Source: Actinomycetota bacterium (GTDB lineage Bacteria > Actinomycetota > Thermoleophilia > Solirubrobacterales > 70-9). From it: DNA of 64,000 bases. Below, piece after piece: positions 44,331-53,116 of this stretch (position 1 is its first letter; each line of letters opens with the position of its first letter). The notes under the pieces are model-generated. The model did not search any database and was not told where the DNA came from. It saw only the letters and a program-made list of their open reading frames with translations. The translations under genes were made by a program, and so were the position numbers. The DNA lies in NCBI GenBank assembly GCA_018268415.1, contig JAFDWO010000154.1:23913-87912 (forward strand), in the 5' to 3' direction.

Positions 44331-45584
44331 ATGCTGACGATCCGCAAGATCCGCGTCGCCGCCGGCGACTGGTCCGCGGCAAGGCGGGCGGCGGAGTACG
44401 CCCTCGGGGCGCGCGAATCGCCCGAGACGGTGGCGGCGGGGATCGACGCTGCCCGCGGCGAGGAGGCCGCCCTCGATCGCACGGCGGCGCCGACCGCGAT
44501 CTGGCTCGGGTCCGCCACGATGCTGTCCCAACTCGGGGTCGAGCGCGGTGAGCCGCTCACCGTCAAGGGCGTCGGGCGCTCCCTGCAGGGCCGCTCCGCG
44601 AAGAGCGGCGTGCGGCTGCGGCGCGAGGGCCGGCTGAGTCTCGACGAGCTCGACGAGCAACGCCGGCCCATATATGACGAGCAGGGTCGCAGGCGCAAGG
44701 TCCGCGTCGCCGGGACCAAGAGCGTCGACCTCACCTTCTCGGCGCCGAAGTCGGTCTCGGTCCTCTGGAGCCAGGCGGACCCCGAACTGCGGGCGGAGAT
44801 CGAGGCGGCGATGATGGCCGCCGCCGACGCGGTGCTCGAGAACATGACGATGAGCAAGCCGGTCGTCGCCCACCGGCGCTCGCTCTGGCCCGCTGCCGGG
44901 TTCGCGGCGGCGGCCTCCCTCCACGTCGTCGCGCGGGCGGCGCGCCGGGCGCCGGTGCCCGCGCCCCAGCTCCACGTCCACGGCCTCGTCGTCGGCGTCG
45001 AGCGCGCCGATGGCTACTTCGCCTCGCCTGAGCTCTCGCGCATGTTCAAGTACGGCGCCCCGCTGGAGGGAGGCGCGGTCGGCCGCGCCAAGCTCGCCGA
45101 GCGCCTCGTCGACCTCGGTTTCGAGATCGAGCAGCGGGATCGCTTCTTCGAGGTAGCCGGCGTCCCCGCCGGGTTGCTGGAGGAGATGTCGGCGCGCTCC
45201 CGCGAGGTCGAGGCGGGGATCCGCGAACGCGAGCGCGAGTGGGGCCGGGAGCTGAGCAACCGGCAGCGGGCGGCGGTCGCGATGGAAACGCGGCTGCCGA
45301 AGGGTCAGGAGCCCGCACTCGAGCGGACCGTCGGCGCCTGGGCGGAGGTGGCCACCCGCCATGGCTTCGACCGAGGGCGGATCGCCGAGCTGCGCCGCGG
45401 CGGCGGCTTCGCCGGCGCGCTCGACCAGCGCCTCGCCGCGGTCGTCTCGAGCGCTTCGAGGCGGCAGCGGGCGATCCGCGGCAAGGTCACCGAGGCGGAA
45501 GCGCGGGCGCTGGTACTCGAGTGCGCCGCCGGTCTTCTGCGGCTCGAGGAGACCCGGGGGAGTGGCCTGGCGGTGGCGGCGTGA
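44331..45584 (+). CDS. Second, stand-alone MobF-type relaxase
   Basis: 417 residues from ATG 44331 (a GTG precedes it directly). It is a diverged paralogue of the upstream gene's first 300 residues: MLTIRKIRVAAGDWSAARRAAEYALG with Tyr23, LQGRSAKSG, DLTFSAPKSVSVLWSQ, SLHVVAR, and QLHVHGLVVG with both histidines kept. It lacks the helicase domain, so it may nick a second site or act as a partner subunit. Its GTGA end overlaps the next gene. Confidence 0.9.
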   Translation: MLTIRKIRVAAGDWSAARRAAEYALGARESPETVAAGIDAARGEEAALDRTAAPTAIWLGSATMLSQLGVERGEPLTVKGVGRSLQGRSAKSGVRLRREGRLSLDELDEQRRPIYDEQGRRRKVRVAGTKSVDLTFSAPKSVSVLWSQADPELRAEIEAAMMAAADAVLENMTMSKPVVAHRRSLWPAAGFAAAASLHVVARAARRAPVPAPQLHVHGLVVGVERADGYFASPELSRMFKYGAPLEGGAVGRAKLAERLVDLGFEIEQRDRFFEVAGVPAGLLEEMSARSREVEAGIREREREWGRELSNRQRAAVAMETRLPKGQEPALERTVGAWAEVATRHGFDRGRIAELRRGGGFAGALDQRLAAVVSSASRRQRAIRGKVTEAEARALVLECAAGLLRLEETRGSGLAVAA

Positions 45585-45802
45585 GACGGTTCCGCCCCGA
45601 GCTCGGCGACGCTGCCGTGGTCGCCCTGCTGAGCGGCGCCGTCGCCTGCGCGGCGATCGCGGCCGCGCAGTCGTGGCGCGCCGCGGCTCTGGCGCTCGCC
45701 GCGGCGCTGGCGATCGCCGCGACCCGCATCCGCTTCTCACTCCAGGTGGCCGCCTGCCTCTTGGTGGCGGTCGCGCTGATGGCGCTGGTGGGACCGGGGT
45801 AG
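45581..45802 (+). CDS. Small membrane protein of the conjugation module
   Basis: 73 residues, GTG start overlapping the relaxase stop. It consists of two or three hydrophobic segments (VVALLSGAVACAAIAAAQ; ALALAAALAIAATRIRF; SLQVAACLLVAVALMALVG). It lies just before the coupling protein gene, so it may anchor or pair with the coupling protein. No family recognised. Confidence 0.65.
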   Translation: MRRFRPELGDAAVVALLSGAVACAAIAAAQSWRAAALALAAALAIAATRIRFSLQVAACLLVAVALMALVGPG

Positions 45803-45806
45803 GGCG

Positions 45807-47513
45807 ATGGCGAACCGGATCGGAGGCGCCGGCGCGGTGTCCGACGAGCAGCGGGGGATCCTGATCTTGGTGGCGATCGTTGGTTGTCTCGCGGCGGTCT
45901 TGCTGGCCCTCGCCTGGGTGGTGCCCTCGCTCGCCGCCTGGGTCCACTCGGGGCGCATCCCCCGGCTGGGGCTGCGCGACGCCGTGTCGGCGCCTGCCGA
46001 TCACCGGTTCTGGAGCGACCGCCCGGCCCACGCCTACCCGCGCGCGGTCGCCGCGGACCTGCCGCGGGCCCGGGAGTTCTGGACCACCACGGCGCTCTTC
46101 CTGCTCGGCGTCCTCGCCGCCTTGCTGGCGCTCGCCCGCGAGATCGACGTGAGGATGAGCAGGCCGGCGGCCGACCGCCGCTGGTGGCAACTGCGCGGCC
46201 GGCGGCCACACGAGTTCGGGCGCTACCGGACGGTCGGCGAGATGATCGTCTCCGGGCCCTCGCCGGAGCGCGTGATCGTCGGCAAGATCGGCCGCCCCCG
46301 CTCGTTGGTCGCGATCGGCGAGACCGAGCAGATGGCGGTCGTCGCCGCGCCGCGGACCGGTAAGAGCTCCGGCCTCGTGATCCCGGCGATCCTCGAGCAC
46401 GAGGGCCCGGTGGCGACGACCTCGGTGCGGACCGACGTCGCCGAGCACACCCTCGCCCGCCGGCGGGCGCTCGGCGAGGTCTGGGTCTGGGACCCGTTCG
46501 GTGCCCACAGCGACAGCTGGGACCTGCTGCAGGGCTGCGAGGACTGGGAGCACGCGCTGCTGGTCGCGCGCTGGCTGGGGCACGCGCGAAAGGTCGGCGA
46601 GGGCATCAACCAGGACTACTTCGACCAGGAGGCCGAAGGCCTGGTGGCGCCGTACCTCCATGCCGCCGCCATCACCCCGGACGTCACCGCGGCCGGCGTC
46701 TACGACTGGATCCTCGACCGCGATTCCGACACCGCGATCAACATCCTCGACGACGTCGGTGCCGACGACGCCGCCAACCGCCTGCGGGCCGTCTACTCCT
46801 ACACCGAGCGCCAGCGCGACGGGATCATCGGCACCGCCGCCGTCCAGTTGAAGGCCTACGGTCACCCGGCCGCGGCGCGGACCGCGCGGCGCGGGGAGGG
46901 GATCACCCCCGAGGCCTTCGCCGGCGGCCCGAACACCCTCTACATCGTGGCCGGGCGCGAGCACCAGCAACTGCTGGCGCCGCTGGTGGTGACGATGATC
47001 TCCTCCCTGCTGCACTGGATCAGCGAGCGGGAGAACCGGACCGGCACCGGGCTGAAGCCGCCGGCCCTGTTCGCGCTCGACGAGACGGCCTCGATCGCGC
47101 CGATCCAGGACCTGCCGCAGATCCTCGCCACCTCGCTCGGCTCCGGCGTCCGCTTCCTCACCGTCTGGCACTCGGTGGCGCAGATCCGCCGCCACTTCGG
47201 GCCCGAGGCCGCCGCCGAGATCCTCGCGCTCTCACAGGCCAAGGCCTTCATGGGCTCGATCACCGACCAGCAGACGCGGCAGGAGATCGTCGAGCTCCTC
47301 GGACAGCGGCAGGTGCCCGCCGGCGGCATGAGCGAACGGACCGAGGTGATGAGCGCCCAGGCGCTGCAGCGCACCAGCACCGGCGAGGGGCTGCTGATCA
47401 GCGGCGATCTGCCCCCGGTGATCTTCGAGCAGCGCCGCCACTACCTCGACCCGGGGCTGCGGCGGCTGAAGGGCCCGCGCGAGCCGTTGGCCGGCGCGAG
47501 GCCCCTCGCCTGA
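45807..47513 (+). CDS. Type IV coupling protein (VirD4/TraD/TraG family)
   Basis: 568 residues. Two N-terminal membrane segments (about 17-45 and 97-113) precede the ATPase: Walker A VVAAPRTGKSSGLVIPAIL at about 180, VRTDVAEHTL, and Walker B PPALFALDETASIAPI at about 420, followed by LGSGVRFLTVWHSVAQIRRHFG and ILALSQAKAFMGSITD. It takes the relaxase-DNA complex to the secretion channel. Confidence 0.92.
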   Translation: MANRIGGAGAVSDEQRGILILVAIVGCLAAVLLALAWVVPSLAAWVHSGRIPRLGLRDAVSAPADHRFWSDRPAHAYPRAVAADLPRAREFWTTTALFLLGVLAALLALAREIDVRMSRPAADRRWWQLRGRRPHEFGRYRTVGEMIVSGPSPERVIVGKIGRPRSLVAIGETEQMAVVAAPRTGKSSGLVIPAILEHEGPVATTSVRTDVAEHTLARRRALGEVWVWDPFGAHSDSWDLLQGCEDWEHALLVARWLGHARKVGEGINQDYFDQEAEGLVAPYLHAAAITPDVTAAGVYDWILDRDSDTAINILDDVGADDAANRLRAVYSYTERQRDGIIGTAAVQLKAYGHPAAARTARRGEGITPEAFAGGPNTLYIVAGREHQQLLAPLVVTMISSLLHWISERENRTGTGLKPPALFALDETASIAPIQDLPQILATSLGSGVRFLTVWHSVAQIRRHFGPEAAAEILALSQAKAFMGSITDQQTRQEIVELLGQRQVPAGGMSERTEVMSAQALQRTSTGEGLLISGDLPPVIFEQRRHYLDPGLRRLKGPREPLAGARPLA

Positions 47514-47687
47514 GCGCCGTCACATCTCAGCTGCCTGCGGGGTCATGGTGATCGATCGATCTCGGGCGCCGCATCGATCTATCGTCGCCGGCGATCGGTC
47601 GATCGGACGGAGCGAATTCAGAGGGGCAAGCCGGCGGCCCGGCTCAACGGAGCCGTAAACGACAGCTACTGGGAGGTGGATTCGCAG
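47514..47687. other. Intergenic region with clustered ATCG palindromes
   Basis: 174 bases between the coupling protein and LysR genes. GATCGATCGATC at 47550-47561 is followed by ATCGAT, ATCG and GCGATCGGTCGATCGG up to 47606. A matching cluster lies at 50342-50374. Possible operator region for the LysR protein. Confidence 0.4.
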
Positions 47688-48665
47688 ATGGACATCAAGC
47701 AGAACTGGACCGGGGTCGACCGGCGTCACATGGCGGCGCTCGAGGCGATCGCCGAGCAGGGATCGTTCAGCGCCGCGGCGCAAAGCCTCGGTTATGTCCA
47801 GTCGGCGGTATCGGACCAGATCGCCTATCTGGAGCGTTGTGCCGGACTGCAGCTGGTGAAGCGCCGTAAGGCCGCGGGCGCGGGGCCGCTGACCGACGCC
47901 GGACAGCGGCTGCGCCGCCATTTCGAGGCGATCTCGATCCAGCTCGCCGCTGCCGAGGCGGAGATGGCGGGGCTGCGCGAGGGACGGGCGGGAGCCCTGC
48001 GGATCGGCGTCTTCGAGGCGGCGGCGGAGCGTCTGCTGCCCGGCGTCCTGCTGCGGCTTCGCACCGCCGAGCCGGGGGTCGAGGTCGAGGTGGTCGAGCG
48101 CGAATCGGAGCGCGAGCTGGCCCAGCTGGTCGGCGGCGGTGAGATCGATGTGGCGCTGGGGACGCTGCCGCTCGGCGGCGGACAGCTGCGGCGACGGCAG
48201 CTTCTACGCGACCGCTACGTGGCCCTGGTGCCTGCCGACTGGCCTCTGGCGCGGGCGGTCGAGCCGGTCGACCTCGGTGAGCTGGCCGGGTTGCAGCTGA
48301 TCGGCACCCACCCCTCGCCGGCTACCGCCCTGCTCGAGGACGAGCTGCGGGCCGCCGGGATCGAGCCGGACTTCGTCGTCCGCTCCGGCCGTGGCAGCGT
48401 CGTCCGGGCGATGGTTGCGGCGGGGGTCGGCGCGGCGCTGGTGCCGCGCCTGGTCGCCGAAGGCGCCGGCGGCCGCTGCGCGGTCGTCGAGCTGGAGCGG
48501 CGGCTCTCGCCGCAGACGGTCGTCGCCTACTGGCGGACCGACCGCGGCGACCGGCCCGGCCTCGACCGGTTCGTCGAGCTCGCCTCCGACCAGGCGACGA
48601 GGATCGCGGCCGCCCGGGTGCGCGGTCCTCAGCCTGAGCCCGCGACCGTGACCTTGATCGGATGA
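47688..48665 (+). CDS. LysR family transcriptional regulator
   Basis: 325 residues from the ATG at 47688 (GGGAGG 11 bases upstream; GTG at 47676 is in frame). The helix-turn-helix is at about 12-70: HMAALEAIAEQGSFSAAAQSLGYVQSAVSDQIAYLERCAG. The effector domain has LRIGVFEAAAERLLPGVL and FVVRSGRGSVVRAMVAAGVGAALVPRL. Its end overlaps the convergent secreted-protein gene by 37 bases. It interrupts the conjugation genes; its target is unknown. Confidence 0.93.
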   Translation: MDIKQNWTGVDRRHMAALEAIAEQGSFSAAAQSLGYVQSAVSDQIAYLERCAGLQLVKRRKAAGAGPLTDAGQRLRRHFEAISIQLAAAEAEMAGLREGRAGALRIGVFEAAAERLLPGVLLRLRTAEPGVEVEVVERESERELAQLVGGGEIDVALGTLPLGGGQLRRRQLLRDRYVALVPADWPLARAVEPVDLGELAGLQLIGTHPSPATALLEDELRAAGIEPDFVVRSGRGSVVRAMVAAGVGAALVPRLVAEGAGGRCAVVELERRLSPQTVVAYWRTDRGDRPGLDRFVELASDQATRIAAARVRGPQPEPATVTLIG

Positions 48666-50257
48666 GAGGAGCCGGTCTCGAACGGGTAGTTCTCCTGCTT
48701 CGGCACGCGCGCCCGCAGCAGGTAATGCTGGACCCCGGTGGTGCGCGAGAAGGTGTACCGGTAGGCGAAGCGGCCGCGGCGGTTGGTGTTCGTGGTGGCG
48801 AAGGTCTGCCAGCCGGTTTCCCGGTAGGCCTGCAGTTCGACCAGGCTGCCGCGCCTGGGGTACGGCGGCGAGCGCAGGCGGCCGCGCATCGTCAGGGTCT
48901 GGCCATTGACCAGCGAGAGCGGGGTTCCCTGCAGCTCGAGCGGCGCCCGAACGCGGACGGCGACGCTGCCGACGACGGCGCCATTGCCGGTCCGGTGGAC
49001 GAAGAACACCCGCCGCGAGGGCCCCTTCTTCACCTTGTAGGAGAAGTAGCCGCGGGCGTCGGTGGTCTTGATGGCGGTGCGGTGCAGAGGGCCGGTTCCC
49101 GCCGCCTGCCGCTCGGCGATGCAGACTTCGGCGTCGGGCACCGGCTTGCCGTCGCCGCCCACCAGCCGGCCGCGGACCTTGACCTCCTGGCCGAAGCGGG
49201 TGGTGATCGCCCGGGACTCCCGCTTTCCGCGGGCCGCCACCCTGACCTTCATGTCCATTGCCTTCGTCACCGGGGTCGGGTTGCAGCGACCGTTGTCCGT
49301 GTGGATCGTCACCGGGCCCCAGGAGGTGACGTTGGTCGCGGTCGCATCACTGACCAGGATCCTCAGGCTGTGGGCGCCGTCGGCGAGCTTGCTCGTGTCG
49401 AGCGAGATCGTCCCGGTCGCGCTCAGTTTGCAGGGCTGGACCGAGACGTACGGAGGTTTGCAGAGGCCGCCGTTTTCGTCGAGGGTGGCGCTCTGGACGA
49501 TCGTCCCGTCGACTTCGAGGAACGCCTGGTAGACACCGCTGCCGGTGTCCGTCGCCGCGATCGTCACCGGCTCGGAGCCCGAGAGATGGGCGGTTGGCGA
49601 GACGAGCGGGCCGCTCGGCGTCGCGGCGATGATCGGTGCGGTGTTGTCGGCCAGCGTAAGTTCGCCGCCGAACAGCTCGAAGCGGGCTCCAGGCGCTTCG
49701 GCCGGGCAGGATTCCGCGGTTCCGTCCGGGATGCCGCAGGTGACGAAGAACTCCAGCCCGGTGACGCCGGTCCGGCCGCTCATCTGGACCAGGTTGCTCG
49801 GATCGAACGGATTCGCCGGGTTCCCTTTGGAGGTGCAGCCGTGCGTGGTGGTGCAGTTGTCGAGTTCGGAACGGACGACCGTGCCGCGCTCGTCGTAGAA
49901 GTAGTGGTAGTTCTTGGCGAGCTGGGCGGCCCGCCAGAACTTGTAGGCGACGATTTCGACCCCGGCAGGCGCGTCCACCTCGGCGTTCAGATGGTCGGGG
50001 GACGGGTGCGTCGTGGTCGGACCCATTTCCAATTCGTAGGGACCCGACGGGCACTGGTCCCTGGTGGCGAGGGCCGACGGGGGCGGACCTTCACTGACGC
50101 GGAATTCGGTCGGCCTGGCGTCGCCGCCTTCGGGCGTGCGGCAGAGATAGGTGGTGTAGGTACCTGCTTCGGCGGCCTCGGGAACGGCGGCGAAGAGGAG
50201 CAGGACCGCGAGGGCGAGCAGTGGGAGGAAGGTGGGAATGAGGAGCTTGAGCTTCAT
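48629..50257 (-). CDS. Large secreted protein with Ig-like and carboxypeptidase-regulatory-like domains
   Basis: 542 residues from the ATG at 50257 with a signal peptide (MKLKLLIPTFLPLLALAVLL). The first half has several cysteines (TYLCRTPEGG, ELDNCTTTHGC, FFVTCGIPDG). Then Ig-like repeats: SEPVTIAATDTGSGVYQAFLEVDG, a regulatory-like EVKVRGRLVGGDGKPVPDAEVCIAER, and a Big/CarboxypepD pattern LVNGQTLTMRGRLRSP. Proteins of this build are frequent in Thermoleophilia and are surface or secreted. It could be a cell-surface protein of the mobile element, but no adhesion motif was recognised. Confidence 0.75.
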   Translation of the reverse strand: MKLKLLIPTFLPLLALAVLLLFAAVPEAAEAGTYTTYLCRTPEGGDARPTEFRVSEGPPPSALATRDQCPSGPYELEMGPTTTHPSPDHLNAEVDAPAGVEIVAYKFWRAAQLAKNYHYFYDERGTVVRSELDNCTTTHGCTSKGNPANPFDPSNLVQMSGRTGVTGLEFFVTCGIPDGTAESCPAEAPGARFELFGGELTLADNTAPIIAATPSGPLVSPTAHLSGSEPVTIAATDTGSGVYQAFLEVDGTIVQSATLDENGGLCKPPYVSVQPCKLSATGTISLDTSKLADGAHSLRILVSDATATNVTSWGPVTIHTDNGRCNPTPVTKAMDMKVRVAARGKRESRAITTRFGQEVKVRGRLVGGDGKPVPDAEVCIAERQAAGTGPLHRTAIKTTDARGYFSYKVKKGPSRRVFFVHRTGNGAVVGSVAVRVRAPLELQGTPLSLVNGQTLTMRGRLRSPPYPRRGSLVELQAYRETGWQTFATTNTNRRGRFAYRYTFSRTTGVQHYLLRARVPKQENYPFETGSSHPIKVTVAGSG

Positions 50258-50341
50258 GTTGGCCACTTTGGCGCCGGGCGCCGGAGGACTGGCGCGCGAC
50301 TTGCGATCCAGCCATCGCAACGGGCGATCACCGGGTGTCGT

Positions 50342-50374
50342 CGATCGCGATCGGCCGATCGCCGATCGCGATCG
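50342..50374. repeat. GATC-rich near-palindromic cluster
   Basis: 33 bases made of repeated CGATCG units with five GATC sites. It lies in the divergent gap between the secreted-protein and sigma-factor genes, and resembles the cluster at 47550-47606 on the other side of the LysR/secreted-protein pair. Confidence 0.5.
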
Positions 50375-50458
50375 AACAAACGGGAGATGCCGCCAACACT
50401 ATCAATTAATGTGCACATTTCTACTGAGTTTTAGGTACGAGGGGTTATCGGTGGCAGC

Positions 50459-51775
50459 GTGAACGTGTTTGAGGCGAACAGGGCTTACGAAGAGCACCGC
50501 GACTACGTCCTCGCTGTCCTGCGCCGCCGCTGTGGCTGGCTCGCCACCGACGAGCGCGAAGCGCTCTTTCACGACGCCTATGCCGTGCTGCTTGAAAAGG
50601 AGCGCGACGGCGAGCTCGACCCTTCGACGATGCACGGCAACCAGGTGCGCGCCTACCTGACCCAGACCGCTCTCTTCAAGGCTCTCGACGAGGGCAAGCG
50701 GGCCGAACGGAACCGCTCGGCGCCGCTCGAGGACGCCGGCGCCTTCGAGGAGGACGCATCGCGGCCGCTCGAGGACTCGGTCTCGGCCGAGCTCGAAGGC
50801 GCGCGGGTGCGGGAGATCGTCGCCGAGCTGCCGCGGCGGCGCCAGGCGATCGTCAAGCTGCGCTTCTTCTTCGAACGGACGCCGGACGAGATCCAGGATC
50901 TGCTCGGGGTCAGCAGCCGGGTCTACCGGCGCGAGCTCGAGCGGGCGGTGAAACAGATCGCCGACCGTTATGAGCTGGTTCGCGAGGGGACGTTCTGCGA
51001 CAGCAAACGGAGCCTCCTGCTCGCCTTCGTCGCCGGTCTCGCCGGACCCGGGCGGGCGCGGGAGGCGCGTGCCCACCTCGAGACGTGTCCGGCCTGCGCC
51101 TCCTGGACGATGGAGATGCGCGCGACCACGCGCCGCGCCGCCGCCTTCCTGCCGCTGCCCGCGCTGACGGGCCTCGGCTCGCGCTCGGCCCGGTTCGGCG
51201 ACGCGCTCGGCTGGGCGCGCGATCACCTCTCCTCGCTCCTCACCGGCGCCAAGCAGAACGCCGCCGCGCTCGCCGGCCGCGTCGACACCGGAGCCGGGGG
51301 CTACCTGGCCGGGACGCGTCCGGGCGCCGTCGTCGCCACGGTGATCGGCTGTGCGGCGATCGGCGGCGGTGCCTATTGCGCCGTCGACGGGGTGCCGCGC
51401 GGCCTGATCGACGCGCTGCCGGGCGTCCACCTCGAGGAGGGAGCCAAGGAACGGGCGAAGCGTCCGGTCCGCCAGATCGTCCACCGCCCGACCCCGGTCG
51501 TGGTGCATCACGTGGAACCACCGGAACCGGAACCGAAGCCGGTCGTCCACCACCACCGTCATCACGCGAACCCGGAAGCCCAGGCGGCGAGCTCGCACGA
51601 AGGCTCACACCTGGAAGCGGAGGCCGCGGCCGCCGAAGAAGAGTTCGGCCTCGAAGCCGAAGCGACGACCAGCGAACCGGAAGCGTACGCCTCGGAAGGC
51701 TCCTACCCGGCGCCTTCCACCGCGCCGCCGCCGCCCGAAGAAACCCCCGGGTCCTCGGCCGAGTTCTCGCCGTAG
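50459..51775 (+). CDS. Membrane-tethered sigma-70-like factor with fused zinc-finger domain
   Basis: 438 residues, GTG start. Residues 1-80 fit sigma region 2 (EHRDYVLAVLRRRCGWL, DPSTMHGNQVRAYLTQTALFKALDEGKR). Region 4 is at 117-170 (LPRRRQAIVKLRFFFERTPDEIQDLLGVSSRVYRRELERAVKQIADRY). A zinc-binding anti-sigma-like motif His206-x3-Cys210-x2-Cys213 follows. One membrane segment is at about 289-308. The rest is rich in Pro, Glu, His and Ala and lies beyond the membrane. Sigma and anti-sigma features in one chain suggest self-inhibition at the membrane. AT-rich DNA with TGTGCACA (50410-50417) precedes it. Confidence 0.8.
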   Translation: MNVFEANRAYEEHRDYVLAVLRRRCGWLATDEREALFHDAYAVLLEKERDGELDPSTMHGNQVRAYLTQTALFKALDEGKRAERNRSAPLEDAGAFEEDASRPLEDSVSAELEGARVREIVAELPRRRQAIVKLRFFFERTPDEIQDLLGVSSRVYRRELERAVKQIADRYELVREGTFCDSKRSLLLAFVAGLAGPGRAREARAHLETCPACASWTMEMRATTRRAAAFLPLPALTGLGSRSARFGDALGWARDHLSSLLTGAKQNAAALAGRVDTGAGGYLAGTRPGAVVATVIGCAAIGGGAYCAVDGVPRGLIDALPGVHLEEGAKERAKRPVRQIVHRPTPVVVHHVEPPEPEPKPVVHHHRHHANPEAQAASSHEGSHLEAEAAAAEEEFGLEAEATTSEPEAYASEGSYPAPSTAPPPPEETPGSSAEFSP

Positions 51776-52377
51776 CGGGCCGGGTCCGGGCCGTCCACCC
51801 CACCGCCGGGTGCGGCCGGGTGTCCGGGTCGCCTCAGGGTCGTCCTGGCAGGTTGTGACTCCCATGAGGCGACCAGGACGTGGGGCGGGTGAGGGGTTCG
51901 TGGGAGAGCCGGCAGACGGACGTTGCGAAGTCGGACTTTTGTGAGGATCCCGTGCGAGAGAAGGCACACCTCCCCGGATCTCTGCCCCGCCTCACCGGGA
52001 TCTGTGACGAAGATGCCGGGAACGTCGCACTTCTGGGCGCCTTCCGTCGCTCTTCGGGCGGGGATCGAGCGCCCGAAAACGCGCTGCATGAGTTTTCCAC
52101 CGTATAGGGGGGTCAACTCATGCAGCGCGTCCGTGACTGTTGGACAACACGGGCAGAAGCGTGACGTTCCCTGAATTTTCGTGATGAGGTCAGACTTCCA
52201 TGACGGTCCCGTGCGGGAGACGCCCGGAAGCCGACTCCGCCATTGCCTGGCCGTGCGCAACGCCCTGGAGCCCCTCGTCTGACGGATGTGGTCGTCCTTC
52301 CCTCACCGCCTGCCGACATCCAGGGCGACGACGAAGTCGGGGAGGCGCGCGGGGTTGCTGCGTCCATAGAGCGGGTG
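51776..52377. other. Repeat-rich non-coding region in the conjugation module
   Basis: 602 bases without a convincing gene. Features: interleaved inverted repeats GTCGCCTCA (51828-51836)/TGAGGCGAC (51865-51873) and CGTCCTGG (51841-51848)/CCAGGACG (51873-51880); a 16-bp inverted repeat 52079-52094/52115-52130; imperfect direct repeats of about 38 bases at 51928-51965 and 52186-52224. A TTC-rich inverted element GGGAACGTCGCACTT (about 52018) and AAGCGTGACGTTCCC (about 52157) is also present. Possible promoter, transfer or recombination region. Confidence 0.5.
52079..52130. repeat. 16-bp perfect inverted repeat
   Basis: ACGCGCTGCATGAGTT and its complement flank a 20-base loop containing TTCCACCGTATAGGGG. 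It lies in the non-coding stretch before the conjugation operon and may be an operator or a recombination site. Confidence 0.7.
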
Positions 52378-53031
52378 ATGAGGACGCGGGACGAGAACAA
52401 CGTCTTTCTGCTGCCGGTCGAGGAGGCCGAGGAGGAGTTCGTCCACCCGGCCGAGATCCGCCGACGCCGACGCCTGCGGCCGCGCCTGCGTGTTCCGCGG
52501 CTCGCTCGGATGTCACGGCCGCCTCGGCTGCCCCGGGTCTCGCGGACGAACGGTGCTGTGCTGGTGGGCATCGGGGCGGTCGTCCTGTTGATCGTGGTGG
52601 CCGCGATCGGATCCGGTGGGGGAGCTTCCGGCGGTCGGACCGAGGGGCATGACGCGATCGCGCCCAAGAGCGAGGTGGCGCGACCGCATCCGGTGAAGGT
52701 TCACCCGCGGCCGCGGCGGTCGCGCCGACGGCCGGTGAAGCGGCATCGCCGTCCACGGCGGCAACGGCCCGTTCACCACCGGCACCCGGTCGCGCCCGAT
52801 TCCGAACCGGCGGTCGATCCCGCATCCGAACCGGCGGTCGAGCCCGCACCCGAACCGAGCGAGGAATACGTCCCGGAATCGGAAGCCGAATACGTACCGA
52901 CGCCGGAACCGGAACCTGAATACGTACCTGCGCCGGAACCCGAATACGCGCCTGCGCCCGAACCGGCGCAGGCGCCGGCGCCGGAAGGCGGCGGCGAAGC
53001 GGGCGGGTCCGAGTTCGGATTCGAGCGGTGA
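52378..53031 (+). CDS. Membrane protein with Pro/Glu-rich extracellular tail
   Basis: About 217 residues from the ATG at 52378 (a GTG precedes it; the longest frame starts at 52243). It opens MRTRDENNVFLLPVEEAEEE, then a very basic stretch (RRRRRLRPRLRVPRLARM), one membrane helix (GAVLVGIGAVVLLIVVAAIG), and an Arg/His/Pro-rich then Pro/Glu/Ala-rich tail with EYVP-type repeats. The build resembles cell-wall-spanning stalk proteins. First gene of the secretion operon. No family recognised. Confidence 0.6.
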   Translation: MRTRDENNVFLLPVEEAEEEFVHPAEIRRRRRLRPRLRVPRLARMSRPPRLPRVSRTNGAVLVGIGAVVLLIVVAAIGSGGGASGGRTEGHDAIAPKSEVARPHPVKVHPRPRRSRRRPVKRHRRPRRQRPVHHRHPVAPDSEPAVDPASEPAVEPAPEPSEEYVPESEAEYVPTPEPEPEYVPAPEPEYAPAPEPAQAPAPEGGGEAGGSEFGFER

Positions 53032-53116
53032 GCGGCACGGTGACAACTCAGGGGGGCGGCGCCGGGTGCGCACTCAATCGAAGCGGTGTGGACCAACACC
53101 TGGAACGGAGGACGCA

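Noticed and set aside
41488..44382. Antisense open frame of about 960 codons under the relaxase
   Set aside because: It has no motifs, its residues follow from the third-position GC bias of the relaxase gene, and it has no ribosome binding site.
47701..47730. GGTCGACCGGCG inside the LysR gene as another regulon B operator
   Set aside because: It lies in coding sequence and matches only half of the palindrome, so it is probably chance.
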